Part shown: positions 54,592-63,155 of the stretch, piece after piece
Layout of the letters: the number at the start of each line of letters is the position of its first letter
Numbering within the stretch: the stretch's first letter is position 1
Assembly: GCF_002211365.1 (NCBI RefSeq)
Contig: NZ_LOKZ01000005.1
Coordinates: forward strand, 62,001-126,000
Length of the DNA stretch: 64,000 bases
Reading direction: 5' to 3'
DNA from: Rhizobium sp. R711
GTDB lineage: Bacteria > Pseudomonadota > Alphaproteobacteria > Rhizobiales > Rhizobiaceae
The notes under the pieces: generated by a model
What the model was told of the DNA's origin: nothing
What the model saw: only the letters and a program-made list of their open reading frames with translations
Database searches by the model: none
Position numbers and translations under genes: made by a program

Positions 54592-55623
54592 GTGTCGAAT
54601 TCCACGCCCGCAACCATTGAAGACGTCGCTCGGATCGCCGAGGTCTCGATCGCGACGGTATCGCGGGCGATCCACATGCCGGAGAAAGTAGCCAATTCGA
54701 CGCGGCTGAAAGTCAACCAGGCAATCGCCATCACCGGCTACACCACGAACGCCATGGCCCGCAGTCTGCGGCTCGGCCGGTCAAACATGATCCTCGTGGT
54801 GGCGCCCGATATCGGCGACCCGAACTTTTCCAACATTCTCGTCGGCCTCGAGAACGAAGCACGCGCCCATGGCTACGGCATCCTGATCGGCCATACGCAG
54901 AATGACGCACAGCGTGGCCTCGAATATCTGAAGTTTTTGAATTCCAACCAGGCCGCCGGGCTGATTCTCTTCACCGGCATTTTGCCCTTCGGCCACCAGA
55001 CGATGACGGCCCGGCTGCCGCCAAGCGTCGGCGTGTTCGAGCCGGTTTTCAACGGCGGTATTCCCTATGTCGGCGTCGATGACGTCGAGGGAGCCAGAAA
55101 GGCGGTCGACCTGCTGTTGGCCGAGGGTCACCGCAAGATCGCCTTCATCGGCGATTCGCGGACGCGCCTTGCTTACAGCCGCCGCCGTCAGGGCTACGAC
55201 GCGGGGCTAGATGCCGCGGGCGTTGCACCGGACATGCGTATCGTGCTCGAAGGCGACGGAACGCTTGAAAGCGGTCGTCACGCCGTTGAGCAGCTTTTCA
55301 TGCGCGACACACTGCCGACCGCCTTCATGTGCGTGAACGACCAGACGGCGATCGGCGTGATGATCGGCCTGAACGCTCGAGGATACGATATCCCGAAGGA
55401 TTTCTCCGTGACCGGCTTCGACGACGTGCCGCAGGCCGTCTTCATGTCGCCGCCGCTGACCACCATCCGTCAACCGCGGACGTTGATCGGCAAGCAGGCC
55501 ATGGCGCTGCTCCTGGAGTTTCTTGCCGACCGCCAGCCGGCCGAGACCGAAATATTGCTGCGTCCAGACTTGGTCGTGCGCAATTCGGTCGGTGCTCCTT
55601 CGCGTCGATGGACTAAACGCTGA
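54592..55623 (+). CDS. LacI-family transcriptional regulator of the sugar ABC operon
   Basis: 343 residues. Helix-turn-helix TIEDVARIAEVSIATVSRAI at residues 8-27, hinge, then effector domain from NMILVVAPDIGDPNFSNILVG. The start is GTG at 54592 with CAGGACG upstream. It is divergent from the ABC transporter operon, and the paired operators between them imply it represses both until its sugar ligand binds. It ends near a GC hairpin shared with the cupin gene. Confidence 0.93.
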   Translation: MSNSTPATIEDVARIAEVSIATVSRAIHMPEKVANSTRLKVNQAIAITGYTTNAMARSLRLGRSNMILVVAPDIGDPNFSNILVGLENEARAHGYGILIGHTQNDAQRGLEYLKFLNSNQAAGLILFTGILPFGHQTMTARLPPSVGVFEPVFNGGIPYVGVDDVEGARKAVDLLLAEGHRKIAFIGDSRTRLAYSRRRQGYDAGLDAAGVAPDMRIVLEGDGTLESGRHAVEQLFMRDTLPTAFMCVNDQTAIGVMIGLNARGYDIPKDFSVTGFDDVPQAVFMSPPLTTIRQPRTLIGKQAMALLLEFLADRQPAETEILLRPDLVVRNSVGAPSRRWTKR

Positions 55624-55654
55624 ACCCAGCAGCTATCGGACGCTGGCACGGACA

Positions 55655-55677
55655 TCCCGCCGCGCTTGACGGCGGGA
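55655..55677. terminator. Terminator-like hairpin between convergent genes
   Basis: Perfect 8-bp stem TCCCGCCG/CGGCGGGA with a 7-base loop, between the LacI-type and cupin genes. No T run, so probably a weak or Rho-assisted terminator. Confidence 0.4.
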
Positions 55678-55703
55678 GCAATTGGCCTTCACGCCGCAAC
55701 TGG

Positions 55704-56174
55704 TTATTGCGACTTTTGAGGATCGTCCGCCGGGTTGACGTACTTGATGCCCCACGGGCCGTTGGTGTTGATTTGCAATACAGTTTCATCGTCGAAGTAG
55801 ACGAAATGCGCCGTGCCCGGCGGCAAGGCAAAGAAACTGCCCGCAGGCAGTGCCTTGGTGGCGCTCCGATCGGCGGTTTTGCCCATGCCAAACTTGGCGG
55901 CACCGGACAGGACTGTGACCACTTCATAGCCAGGATGCGTATGCGGCGGGATCGCATAGCCCGACGGTACTTTGAGCCGAAGGGCAAACAGGCCTTTCTT
56001 CGTCGGATTGCCGAACAGGACCGCCGCTTGCGCACCGGCCGGAAGCACCTTGGGGGCCTCGACCCACTTGACATCACCGGGAGCGAATATTGTGTGCGCA
56101 TCCTCCGCCAGAGCGAGCGATGCGGTCCCACAGAATCCAATCAAGCCGACTGCGAATATCGATGCGATTTTCAT
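55704..56174 (-). CDS. Secreted cupin-domain protein
   Basis: 156 residues. Sec signal MKIASIFAVGLIGFCGTASLALA, then a single cupin barrel: IPPHTHPGYEVVTVLSG (metal His pair and Glu) and LPPGTAHFVYFDDE (third His). Periplasmic single-domain cupins of this kind resemble ChrR-like anti-sigma output domains or small dioxygenases, but no sigma factor is next to it. Enzymatic function is not predictable. Confidence 0.85.
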   Translation of the reverse strand: MKIASIFAVGLIGFCGTASLALAEDAHTIFAPGDVKWVEAPKVLPAGAQAAVLFGNPTKKGLFALRLKVPSGYAIPPHTHPGYEVVTVLSGAAKFGMGKTADRSATKALPAGSFFALPPGTAHFVYFDDETVLQINTNGPWGIKYVNPADDPQKSQ

Positions 56175-56302
56175 GATATCCTCCCTCTCGCCGGGCCTTC
56201 CACCTGGGCTGAGCGCTGGGGCAGGCTCGCGAAACCCAAGAATACGTCCGCAGACCGTCTCTAAGCAAGCGCTACTCGGTCATTGGATCAGATGTCGGCA
56301 AG

Positions 56303-56521
56303 TCATTTCACCCGCTTGAACACCCATTTCACGACGTATTCGCCGCTTCGCTTCATCTTGGTTTTCGTTTTGACCTGGATCGGCCCGCCGAGAGCCGCTT
56401 CGGCGGCTTCGAATGCCTGCCGCGCCTTGGCCATTGCCATGTGATAGGCGCTGTTGTCGCGCCTGGGGCTGTCGGCGACAGCCTGCACAAGGGCGCTCCA
56501 ATCACGTTCACTGTTGCGCAT
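56303..56521 (-). CDS. Small hypothetical protein
   Basis: 72 residues, helical, with a basic C-terminal half (VKTKTKMKRSGEYVVKWVFKRVK). ATG 56521. No signal peptide or membrane segment. The acidic-to-basic layout suggests a nucleic-acid or protein-binding small protein, but nothing supports a specific role. Gap of 128 bases to the cupin gene. Confidence 0.5.
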   Translation of the reverse strand: MRNSERDWSALVQAVADSPRRDNSAYHMAMAKARQAFEAAEAALGGPIQVKTKTKMKRSGEYVVKWVFKRVK

Positions 56522-56598
56522 GTATCAGCCCTCCCGTTGGCAGCAACGCGGTCTACCCTCCAGCATGTTGGCTACGCAAGCATGAATGATCACACGCG

Positions 56599-57375
56599 CT
56601 ATTCGACAAGCCCGAACATAGGGCCGAATCCGCCATGCCACGATTTGTCGTTGCGCCCAAGGGCCGGACTGTAGAGTCCGACACCCCGGCCACCGTCGAG
56701 AAACAGCGCATCGGGGCAGGCCAAATAGTCACGGAACAAGCGCGCGAAATCATGGAAATTCACTCCATCTTCGCTGACCGCGAAGCGCACTGCGCCATCG
56801 GTGCAGATGCCCACTCCACCGCGGCGGGTCCTGTCCGTCGATCCGATGATAAAGATCGGATTCAGCTTGTTGTCGATGACAAGCATCGGACCGGACTGGG
56901 TGGCGAACCGGACCTGGGGACGGCGCTTCAGGAATTCCGGCGTCGGAAGTATTCCGGCGCCAGTATCGCCGAGAAAGAACACGCCATTCGGCCTTTTATA
57001 GAAGTTCGGCAGAGGACCGGCGGCAGATCCGTCGCCATACGCGCTGTTGGCAGGCCGCAATTCTTGACCATCTTCGACATAAAGACCGATCGGTGAAAAA
57101 TCGGGCAGATACATGCCGGCATTGACCGCGAACGCCAGGGTCTGTCCCTTGCTGCGAACGGCCTCGGCAACGCCGGAGAAATCACGATAAGGCTCGCCAT
57201 CCGCGTTCTTCCAGAACAACCGGAGATCGCCTTTTCCTTTTTCAATGGTGCAGACGATATACGCGTTTCCTTCGAAGGTGTCCTGCGCGCAGGGTTGCGC
57301 GGAAGCGGCTCCCGCAGATATCGCAGCGGCCAGCATCGCGGCCCCTGCAAGCATACTCTCTCTGAAATAGGCCAT
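56599..57375 (-). CDS. Secreted phosphodiester glycosidase family (DUF2233) protein
   Basis: 258 residues. Signal peptide FRESMLAGAAMLAAAISAGAASA, then the DUF2233/NAGPA fold: LAFAVNAGMYLPDFSPIGLYVEDGQELRPAN, GVFFLGDTGAGILPTPEFL and CPDALFLDGGRGVGLYSPALG, the last containing the family's acidic D-G-G motif. Family members cleave N-acetylglucosamine phosphodiesters; in bacteria the substrates are mostly envelope glycans. Start ATG 57375 places the signal peptide properly. Confidence 0.85.
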   Translation of the reverse strand: MAYFRESMLAGAAMLAAAISAGAASAQPCAQDTFEGNAYIVCTIEKGKGDLRLFWKNADGEPYRDFSGVAEAVRSKGQTLAFAVNAGMYLPDFSPIGLYVEDGQELRPANSAYGDGSAAGPLPNFYKRPNGVFFLGDTGAGILPTPEFLKRRPQVRFATQSGPMLVIDNKLNPIFIIGSTDRTRRGGVGICTDGAVRFAVSEDGVNFHDFARLFRDYLACPDALFLDGGRGVGLYSPALGRNDKSWHGGFGPMFGLVE

Positions 57376-57489
57376 CGCTGCCGTGCCCTTTCTTTCAGAT
57401 CGCCATTCGACCGCCAGCAATGCCAAGCGCCAAGCAGGATATCTCGCGTCAACCTTCAAAGCATGGCCACGTGTGCTACCGCGATCAAC

Positions 57490-57520
57490 AAAAAAAGTCG
57501 GGAAACCTTCGCTCCCCGAC
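57490..57520 (-). terminator. Terminator of the xyl operon
   Basis: Stem GTCGGG/CCCGAC (57497-57502 with 57515-57520), followed on the minus strand by TTTTTTTG. Lies 26 bases after the xylA stop. Confidence 0.85.
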
Positions 57521-57545
57521 CCTCTCCTCCGCAATAAACCGCCGA

Positions 57546-58856
57546 TCAGACGTAACGGTTGACGATGTTTTCGAGCAGTTCCTGCTTGCCGGACTTCGGC
57601 TGCGGGTTGATGTCCTTGGCTTCGACCCACTCTGCGATCTGCTCGAGCGAGTATTCGCCGCGGGCGAGCTTCTGGCCTTCGGCCGAATCCCAGCCGGCGT
57701 AGCGAGCGTCGAGCGGGCCGGACAGAGCCTTGTCCTCGATCATCTTGGCAGCAGCCTTGAGACCGCGGGCGCAGGCATCCATGCCGCCGATATGGCCGAT
57801 CAGCAGATCTTCCGCGTCGAGCGACTGGCGGCGCAGCTTGGCGTCGAAGTTGGTGCCGCCCGTCGTGAAGCCGCCGCCCTGCAGGACCTGGTAATAAGCG
57901 AGCGCCATCTCAGGAACGTTGTTCGGGAACTGGTCGGTATCCCAGCCGGACTGGTAGTCGTTGCGGTTCATGTCGATCGAGCCGAAGATGCCGAGCGCGT
58001 TGGCGAGCGCCAGTTCGTGCTCGAACGAGTGGCCGGCGAGGATCGCATGGCCCTGCTCGATGTTGACCTTCACTTCGTTTTCGAGGCCGTGCTGCTTCAG
58101 GAAGCCGTAGACCGTCGCGACGTCGTAGTCGTACTGGTGCTTGGTCGGCTCTTGCGGCTTCGGCTCGATGAGGATCGTGCCCTTGAAGCCGATCTTGTGC
58201 TTGTACTCGACGACGAGGTTGAGGAAGCGGCCGAGATGGTCGAGTTCCTTCTTGAGATCGGTATTGAGCAGGGTTTCATAGCCTTCGCGGCCGCCCCAGA
58301 GAACGTAGTTGGCGCCGCCGAGCTTCATCGTGGCGTCCATGCAGGTCTTAACCGTCGCGGCCGAGTAGGCGAAAACTTCAGGATCGGGGTTCGTGGCGGC
58401 ACCCGACATGAAGCGGCGGTTGGAGAAGAGGTTCGCCGTGCCCCAGAGCAGCTTGGTTCCGGTCGCCGCCTGCTTCTCGGCGAAGTAGTCGACGATCTCG
58501 TTCAGGTTCTTGGTGTTTTCAACGAAGTTCTTGCCTTCGGGACGCACATCGGCGTCGTGGAAACAGTAGAACGGTGCGTCGAGGATCTGGAAGAGTTCGA
58601 ACGCCACATCGGCCTTCAGCTTGGCGGCCTTCATCGTGTCTTCGAACCAGGGGCGCAGGAAGGTCTGGCCGCCGAAGGGGTCGCCGCCCTGCCAGGCAAA
58701 GGTGTGCCAGTAGGCAACGGCAAAGCGCAGATGGTCTTCCAGGCGCCTGCCGAGAACGACTTCGTCCTTGTTGTAGTGACGGAAGGCGAGCGGATTGGTG
58801 CTCTCAGGGCCCTCATACTTGATCTTCTGGATGTCGCCGAAGAATCCGGTGCTCAT
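57546..58856 (-). CDS. xylA: Xylose isomerase
   Basis: 436 residues, the standard length of the large class. Converts D-xylose to D-xylulose with two divalent metals. Catalytic His in [12 protein letters not shown] (about 99-110); [14 protein letters not shown], then metal Glu and Lys in [16 protein letters not shown] (about 231-246) and the metal site [22 protein letters not shown] 58856 follows GAGGAGACACGAG. It lies 37 bases behind xylB; final gene of the lacI-xylB-xylA operon. Confidence 0.97.
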   Translation of the reverse strand: MSTGFFGDIQKIKYEGPESTNPLAFRHYNKDEVVLGRRLEDHLRFAVAYWHTFAWQGGDPFGGQTFLRPWFEDTMKAAKLKADVAFELFQILDAPFYCFHDADVRPEGKNFVENTKNLNEIVDYFAEKQAATGTKLLWGTANLFSNRRFMSGAATNPDPEVFAYSAATVKTCMDATMKLGGANYVLWGGREGYETLLNTDLKKELDHLGRFLNLVVEYKHKIGFKGTILIEPKPQEPTKHQYDYDVATVYGFLKQHGLENEVKVNIEQGHAILAGHSFEHELALANALGIFGSIDMNRNDYQSGWDTDQFPNNVPEMALAYYQVLQGGGFTTGGTNFDAKLRRQSLDAEDLLIGHIGGMDACARGLKAAAKMIEDKALSGPLDARYAGWDSAEGQKLARGEYSLEQIAEWVEAKDINPQPKSGKQELLENIVNRYV

Positions 58857-58893
58857 CTCGTGTCTCCTCAGGTTTCGGATTGTAGTTCTGGGT

Positions 58894-60348
58894 TCAATGC
58901 TGCAGCGATTTGATCGCCGGGTAGAGAGCGCGATAGCGCTTGTAGGCATCCTCGTAGGCGCCAGAGAGCGCCGCGACGGGTTCGATCGTGCCCGCCGTCT
59001 TCGGCGGCGTGCAGACGGCAACCGGGTCGGCGCCGGTCGCCGCGATCAGGCCGAGACGCGCAGCGCCAAATGCCGCGCCGAAGTCGCCATCGGCAGGCAG
59101 GTCGACGAGGACACCGAGCGCAGTCGCGATCGAAGCCAGCCAGTAGCGCGAGCGCGAACCGCCGCCGATCGCCGTAACGCGAGAAATATCCGTGCCCGCA
59201 GAGCGCAGTGCTTCCAGATTGTCGCGGATAGCGAAGGACACGCCTTCGAGGACCGCCTGGGTCAACACCACGCGGCTGCTCTCATGCTCGAGGCCGATGA
59301 ACGCGCCGCGGATGACAGCATCGTTGTGCGGCGTGCGCTCGCCGGAGAGATAGGGAAGGAAGGTGACGCCGGAGGGCGCCTTCAGCGTCTCGCCGAGCTC
59401 GGTCGTCAGATCCGCCGCCGACTTTCCGGTGACACTGGAGTGCCAGTTCAGCGCGTCCGTCGCCGAGAGGATGACGCCCATCTGATGCCAGGTGTTGGGC
59501 AGCGCGTGGCAGAAGGCGTGTACGGCGCTTTCCGGCTTCGGCAGATAGGCGGCATTGGCCGCGAAGAGAACGCCCGAGGTGCCGAGCGACACGAAGGCCG
59601 CGCCATCGCTGACGGTGCCCATGCCGCAAGCCGAAGCCGCGTTGTCGCCCGCGCCGCCGGCAACGACGACGCCACCAGACATGCCCCACTGACCGGCCAG
59701 CTCGCCGCGCAGCTTGCCGCCCTGCTCCGTGCCTTCGATCAGGCGAGGCATCTGCTTTTCATCAAGGCCGGTGGCTGCAAGAAGCTCAGATGACCAGGCG
59801 CGCTTTCCGGTATCGAGCCAGGAGGTGCCGGCCGAATCCGACATCTCGGAGATGTGCTCGCCGGTCAGCCAGAGGCGCAGGTAATCCTTCGGCAGCAGCA
59901 CCTTGGCGACCTTGGCAAAGATCGCAGGCTCATGCTTGGCAACCCAGGCAAGCTTCGGCGCGGTGAAGCCGGGGAAAACGATATTGCCGGTCAGCTTGCG
60001 GAAGCGCGGATCGGAATCCAGCCCAGCCGCTTCGACGTAGGAGCGCGTATCGTTCCAGAGAATGCAGGGACGCAGGACTTTGTCGTCGGCATCGAGCAGC
60101 GTCGCGCCATGCATCTGGCCGGAGAGGCCAATGCCCTTCACGGCGGCGAGCTCCTTCGGATGCTTTGCCTTCAGCCCGGCAACAGCCTCTTCCGTCGCGC
60201 GGATCCAGTGCGAGGGCTCCTGCTCCGACCAGCCGGAATGCGGGCGCGAGACGTCGAGCGAACCATTGGCCGAGCCGATGATCTTCTGATCGCCGTCGAT
60301 CAGCATGGCTTTGACGCCGGAGGTTCCGAGATCGAGACCCAGATACAT
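58894..60348 (-). CDS. xylB: Xylulokinase
   Basis: 484 residues, FGGY carbohydrate kinase. N-terminal phosphate loop [18 protein letters not shown], substrate region [29 protein letters not shown], and the C-terminal ATP site [20 protein letters not shown]. Phosphorylates D-xylulose to enter the pentose phosphate pathway. Located between the LacI-type regulator (18 bases upstream) and xylA. No xylose transporter lies in this unit. Confidence 0.96.
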   Translation of the reverse strand: MYLGLDLGTSGVKAMLIDGDQKIIGSANGSLDVSRPHSGWSEQEPSHWIRATEEAVAGLKAKHPKELAAVKGIGLSGQMHGATLLDADDKVLRPCILWNDTRSYVEAAGLDSDPRFRKLTGNIVFPGFTAPKLAWVAKHEPAIFAKVAKVLLPKDYLRLWLTGEHISEMSDSAGTSWLDTGKRAWSSELLAATGLDEKQMPRLIEGTEQGGKLRGELAGQWGMSGGVVVAGGAGDNAASACGMGTVSDGAAFVSLGTSGVLFAANAAYLPKPESAVHAFCHALPNTWHQMGVILSATDALNWHSSVTGKSAADLTTELGETLKAPSGVTFLPYLSGERTPHNDAVIRGAFIGLEHESSRVVLTQAVLEGVSFAIRDNLEALRSAGTDISRVTAIGGGSRSRYWLASIATALGVLVDLPADGDFGAAFGAARLGLIAATGADPVAVCTPPKTAGTIEPVAALSGAYEDAYKRYRALYPAIKSLQH

Positions 60349-60366
60349 GTGTTTCTCCCTTTGCCG

Positions 60367-61392
60367 TTACGGCAGATTGTCTTTCAGGAATATGTCGAGG
60401 CGGATGCGCTCTTGCGCCTCGATGACGGCAAGCCCGTCAGCCTTCGCCTTGAGGACGCGGATGGCGCTGCGCACCTCATGCCCCGCATCTTGGTTCAGAA
60501 TTGCGTCAATGGTGCCGTCAAGCAGCGCGGCGCGGGTATGTGTCGTCAACTCATGGGCGATGACCGTCAGCGACCGATCGACTGCCTTTTCCTTCAGCGC
60601 CCTGATCAGACCACGATTGCCGGCACCGAGGCTGTAGACTCCAATGATGCCGCTTTTCTTCGACAGCGCGTCCGCCACCAGCATATGCGCCATCTCGGGA
60701 TCGTCGCGGCCTTCGATGACAGGCAAAATGGAGAGCAATGGAAACTCCGCCGCCATGACGGAAGCAAAGCCCTCGAGGCGTTCGCGATGGTCGCGGACCA
60801 GCATCGAGCCGGCGAGCACCGCGATCTCGCCCGTGGCGCCGCCGAGGAAACGCCCGAGAAGCCGTGCGGCAGTACGGCCGGCAGCAATATTGTCGACGCC
60901 GGCATAGTGATGGCGCTGCGAACCGGTGAGATCCGAGACCAGTGTCACGACTGGAATGCCATCCTGCACCAGACGGTCGACGGCATCGCGCACCTCAGGC
61001 GCATCAGTCGCGACAAGCGCGATCCCCGAAGGCCGCTCTTTTCCAAGTTCGTCCAGAACCCTGACCAGCGCTGTCGGATCGAACGCCGGTACCTCAAGGG
61101 TGCGGATGTCCGTTCGCTCCACGGGCGAGCGAGCGACCGCGGCGCGCACCTCGTCGTTCAACCCATGCATAAAGGAGTTGTCGCTTGCAGGAAGGATGAA
61201 CACAAGCGGATAGGTCCGACCCTTTGCGAGGTTGGCAGCAGCGACATCCCTGACGTAGCCAATCTCGCGAATGGCCTTCTCGACCTTCTCGCGCGTCACG
61301 TGGCGCACGCCCGGCCGCTGGTTCAAAACCCGATCGACGGTTGCGAGGCTGACGCCTGCGGCGGCAGCAATATCGTGAACTGTTGGCCTCAT
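60367..61392 (-). CDS. LacI-family regulator of the xylose operon
   Basis: 341 residues. Helix-turn-helix TVHDIAAAAGVSLATVDRVLN (residues 4-24) with the less common TVDRVLN in place of TVSRVLN, then a sugar-binding domain of the ABC-binding-protein type (PLVFILPASDNSFMHGLNDEV). ATG 61392 has GGAGGAAAG in front; a longer reading would add ten residues. First gene of the lacI-xylB-xylA operon, so it probably senses xylose or xylulose and represses its own operon through the palindrome at 61426-61441. Confidence 0.92.
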   Translation of the reverse strand: MRPTVHDIAAAAGVSLATVDRVLNQRPGVRHVTREKVEKAIREIGYVRDVAAANLAKGRTYPLVFILPASDNSFMHGLNDEVRAAVARSPVERTDIRTLEVPAFDPTALVRVLDELGKERPSGIALVATDAPEVRDAVDRLVQDGIPVVTLVSDLTGSQRHHYAGVDNIAAGRTAARLLGRFLGGATGEIAVLAGSMLVRDHRERLEGFASVMAAEFPLLSILPVIEGRDDPEMAHMLVADALSKKSGIIGVYSLGAGNRGLIRALKEKAVDRSLTVIAHELTTHTRAALLDGTIDAILNQDAGHEVRSAIRVLKAKADGLAVIEAQERIRLDIFLKDNLP

Positions 61393-61425
61393 CTTTCCTC
61401 CTGACGAGACCTTTAACTCCAAATC

Positions 61426-61441
61426 TGATGTACGTAAATCA
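61426..61441. promoter_or_regulatory. Candidate operator of the xylose regulator
   Basis: TGATGTACGTAAATCA is palindromic at 14 of 16 positions and is 34 bases before the regulator start, where a promoter is expected. Confidence 0.5.
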
Positions 61442-61480
61442 AAATCTACGAACGCTTCCGTACACGTCAGATATTTGTGT

Positions 61481-61515
61481 AAAACAAAGGCCGATCTGAT
61501 GATATCCGATCGGCC
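61481..61515 (-). terminator. Terminator of the emrAB-like operon
   Basis: Stem GGCCGATC/GATCGGCC (61489-61496 with 61508-61515), 11-base loop, followed on the minus strand by TTTGTTTT. Confidence 0.85.
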
Positions 61516-61540
61516 CCTGAACGTTGATTTGAAAGACTAA

Positions 61541-63133
61541 TTAGTGGCCTCCGCCACCTCCGCCCCCACCTTGCGGCGCGGGTTTGTCGAGCATCGCCAC
61601 GCCGAGGATCATGGCCAGGAAAAGCAAGGTCAACATCAGGAAGACGTCGCTGAAAGCCAGGACGACGGCCTGCTTCGTCACCAGTCCGACCATCTGCTTG
61701 ATGGCAACAACGGCGCCGTCCATGCCGTAGGTATTGAAGTTCGCTGCCATGTTGTTCATCTGGTCGATTGCAGCAGGGCTTCCCCAATCGATATTCTCGC
61801 GCAGCCGCTCGTAATGAACGTCCTGCCGGTTCGTCAGCACCGTGTTGATGATCGCTAGCCCCACAGCGCCGCCGAGGTTGCGGGTCAGGTTGAAGAGGCC
61901 GGACGCGCCGCGCATGCGGGCCGGCGGCATCGTGCCGAGCGCGATGTTGTTGATCGGCACCATGCACATCATCAGCCCGAAGCCGCGGAATATCTGCGGA
62001 ATGAAGAGTTCGTAGAAGTCCCAGTCCTGCGTCAGATGCGTCATGATGTAGGTGCCGGCCGCAAAGCTGGCGAAACCGATTATCATCATGAGCCGCAGGT
62101 CTATCTTCGTCGACAGCTTTCCGGCAATCGGCGCAGTGAAGAACATCGCAAGGCCTGACACGAACATGGTCTCGCCGATCATCAGCGAGTCGTAGCCGCG
62201 GATGCGGCCCAGATAGACCGGGTAGATATAGGTCAAGCCGTAGAGGCCGATCCCCATCACGAACGAGAATACGGAGCCGAAGGCGAAGTTTCGGTTCGTG
62301 AAGGCCCTCAAGTCAACGACCGGGAATTCCACGGTGAAGGCCCGATAGAAGAAGACAACGGCAGCAACCGCAGAGGCGATCGCACCCATGAAGATATAGC
62401 TGTCGTTGAACCAGTCGTTGGAGTTGCCTTCCTCCAGCACATATTCCAGCGCACCGAGGAAAACGCCCATCGACAACAAGCCCCACCAATCGAACTTCCT
62501 GATCAGCGAGAATTCCGGCTTGTCGAAATCGATGAAATTCCACGTGACGATCGTCACGATGATGCCGGGCACGATGTTGACTAGGAACAGCCAGTGCCAG
62601 GAGAAGGCATGGCTAAGATAGCCGCCGACGGTCGGGCCGATCGTCGGGGCAAGCGTTGCGATCAGGCCGATGATCGGCGACACGATGCTGCGCTTGGAAG
62701 GCGGGAAGATCGTGAATGCGGCGGCAAAGACGGACGGGATCATGCCGCCGCCGATGAAGCCCTGAATGGCGCGATAGACAATCATCTGGTCGATGTTCGT
62801 CGCCGTCGCGCAGAGCGCGCTCGCCATGGTGAAACCGGCGGCCGAGGCCGCAAACAGATATCGCGTCGAGACGATGCGCGCGAGCGTCCCCGACAGCGGA
62901 ATCATGATGACTTCCGCGATCAGATAGGAGGTCTGCACCCAGCCGATCTCGTCCGAGCCGGCGCTGAGGCCAGCCTGGATTTCCGCAAGCGATGCCGAAA
63001 CGATCTGGATGTCGAGGATCGACATGAACATTCCAAGCACCATCGCGAAGAACGCAATGAGCTTGCGGGGATCCATGTGATCCGTGGCAGCCGGAGTCGC
63101 CGGAACGGTTCCAACTGTTGCGCTCGCGGCCAT
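61541..63133 (-). CDS. EmrB/QacA-type MFS multidrug exporter (DHA2)
   Basis: 530 residues, about 14 membrane helices. DHA2 motifs: FMSILDIQIVSASLAEIQAGL (first helix, motif D1), SGTLARIVSTRYLFAAS (motif A), YRAIQGFIGGGMIPSVFAAA and GLIATLAPTIGPTVGGYLSHAFSWHWLFLVN (motif C). Proton-driven drug exporter that works with a HlyD-type adaptor and an outer-membrane channel. The C terminus ends with a Gly tract (eight glycines then His), an odd but apparently genuine tail. It is 22 bases behind the adaptor gene. Confidence 0.93.
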   Translation of the reverse strand: MAASATVGTVPATPAATDHMDPRKLIAFFAMVLGMFMSILDIQIVSASLAEIQAGLSAGSDEIGWVQTSYLIAEVIMIPLSGTLARIVSTRYLFAASAAGFTMASALCATATNIDQMIVYRAIQGFIGGGMIPSVFAAAFTIFPPSKRSIVSPIIGLIATLAPTIGPTVGGYLSHAFSWHWLFLVNIVPGIIVTIVTWNFIDFDKPEFSLIRKFDWWGLLSMGVFLGALEYVLEEGNSNDWFNDSYIFMGAIASAVAAVVFFYRAFTVEFPVVDLRAFTNRNFAFGSVFSFVMGIGLYGLTYIYPVYLGRIRGYDSLMIGETMFVSGLAMFFTAPIAGKLSTKIDLRLMMIIGFASFAAGTYIMTHLTQDWDFYELFIPQIFRGFGLMMCMVPINNIALGTMPPARMRGASGLFNLTRNLGGAVGLAIINTVLTNRQDVHYERLRENIDWGSPAAIDQMNNMAANFNTYGMDGAVVAIKQMVGLVTKQAVVLAFSDVFLMLTLLFLAMILGVAMLDKPAPQGGGGGGGGH

Positions 63134-63155
63134 GGGTCTACCTCGTCAGCCGATA

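Noticed and set aside
57420..58913. Open frame of 497 codons opposite xylA
   Set aside because: xylA is unmistakable. The antisense frame is a byproduct of codon bias and extends past gene boundaries without a start signal.
59854..61404. Open frame of 516 codons opposite xylB and its LacI-type regulator
   Set aside because: Spans two real genes on the other strand with no recognisable domain.
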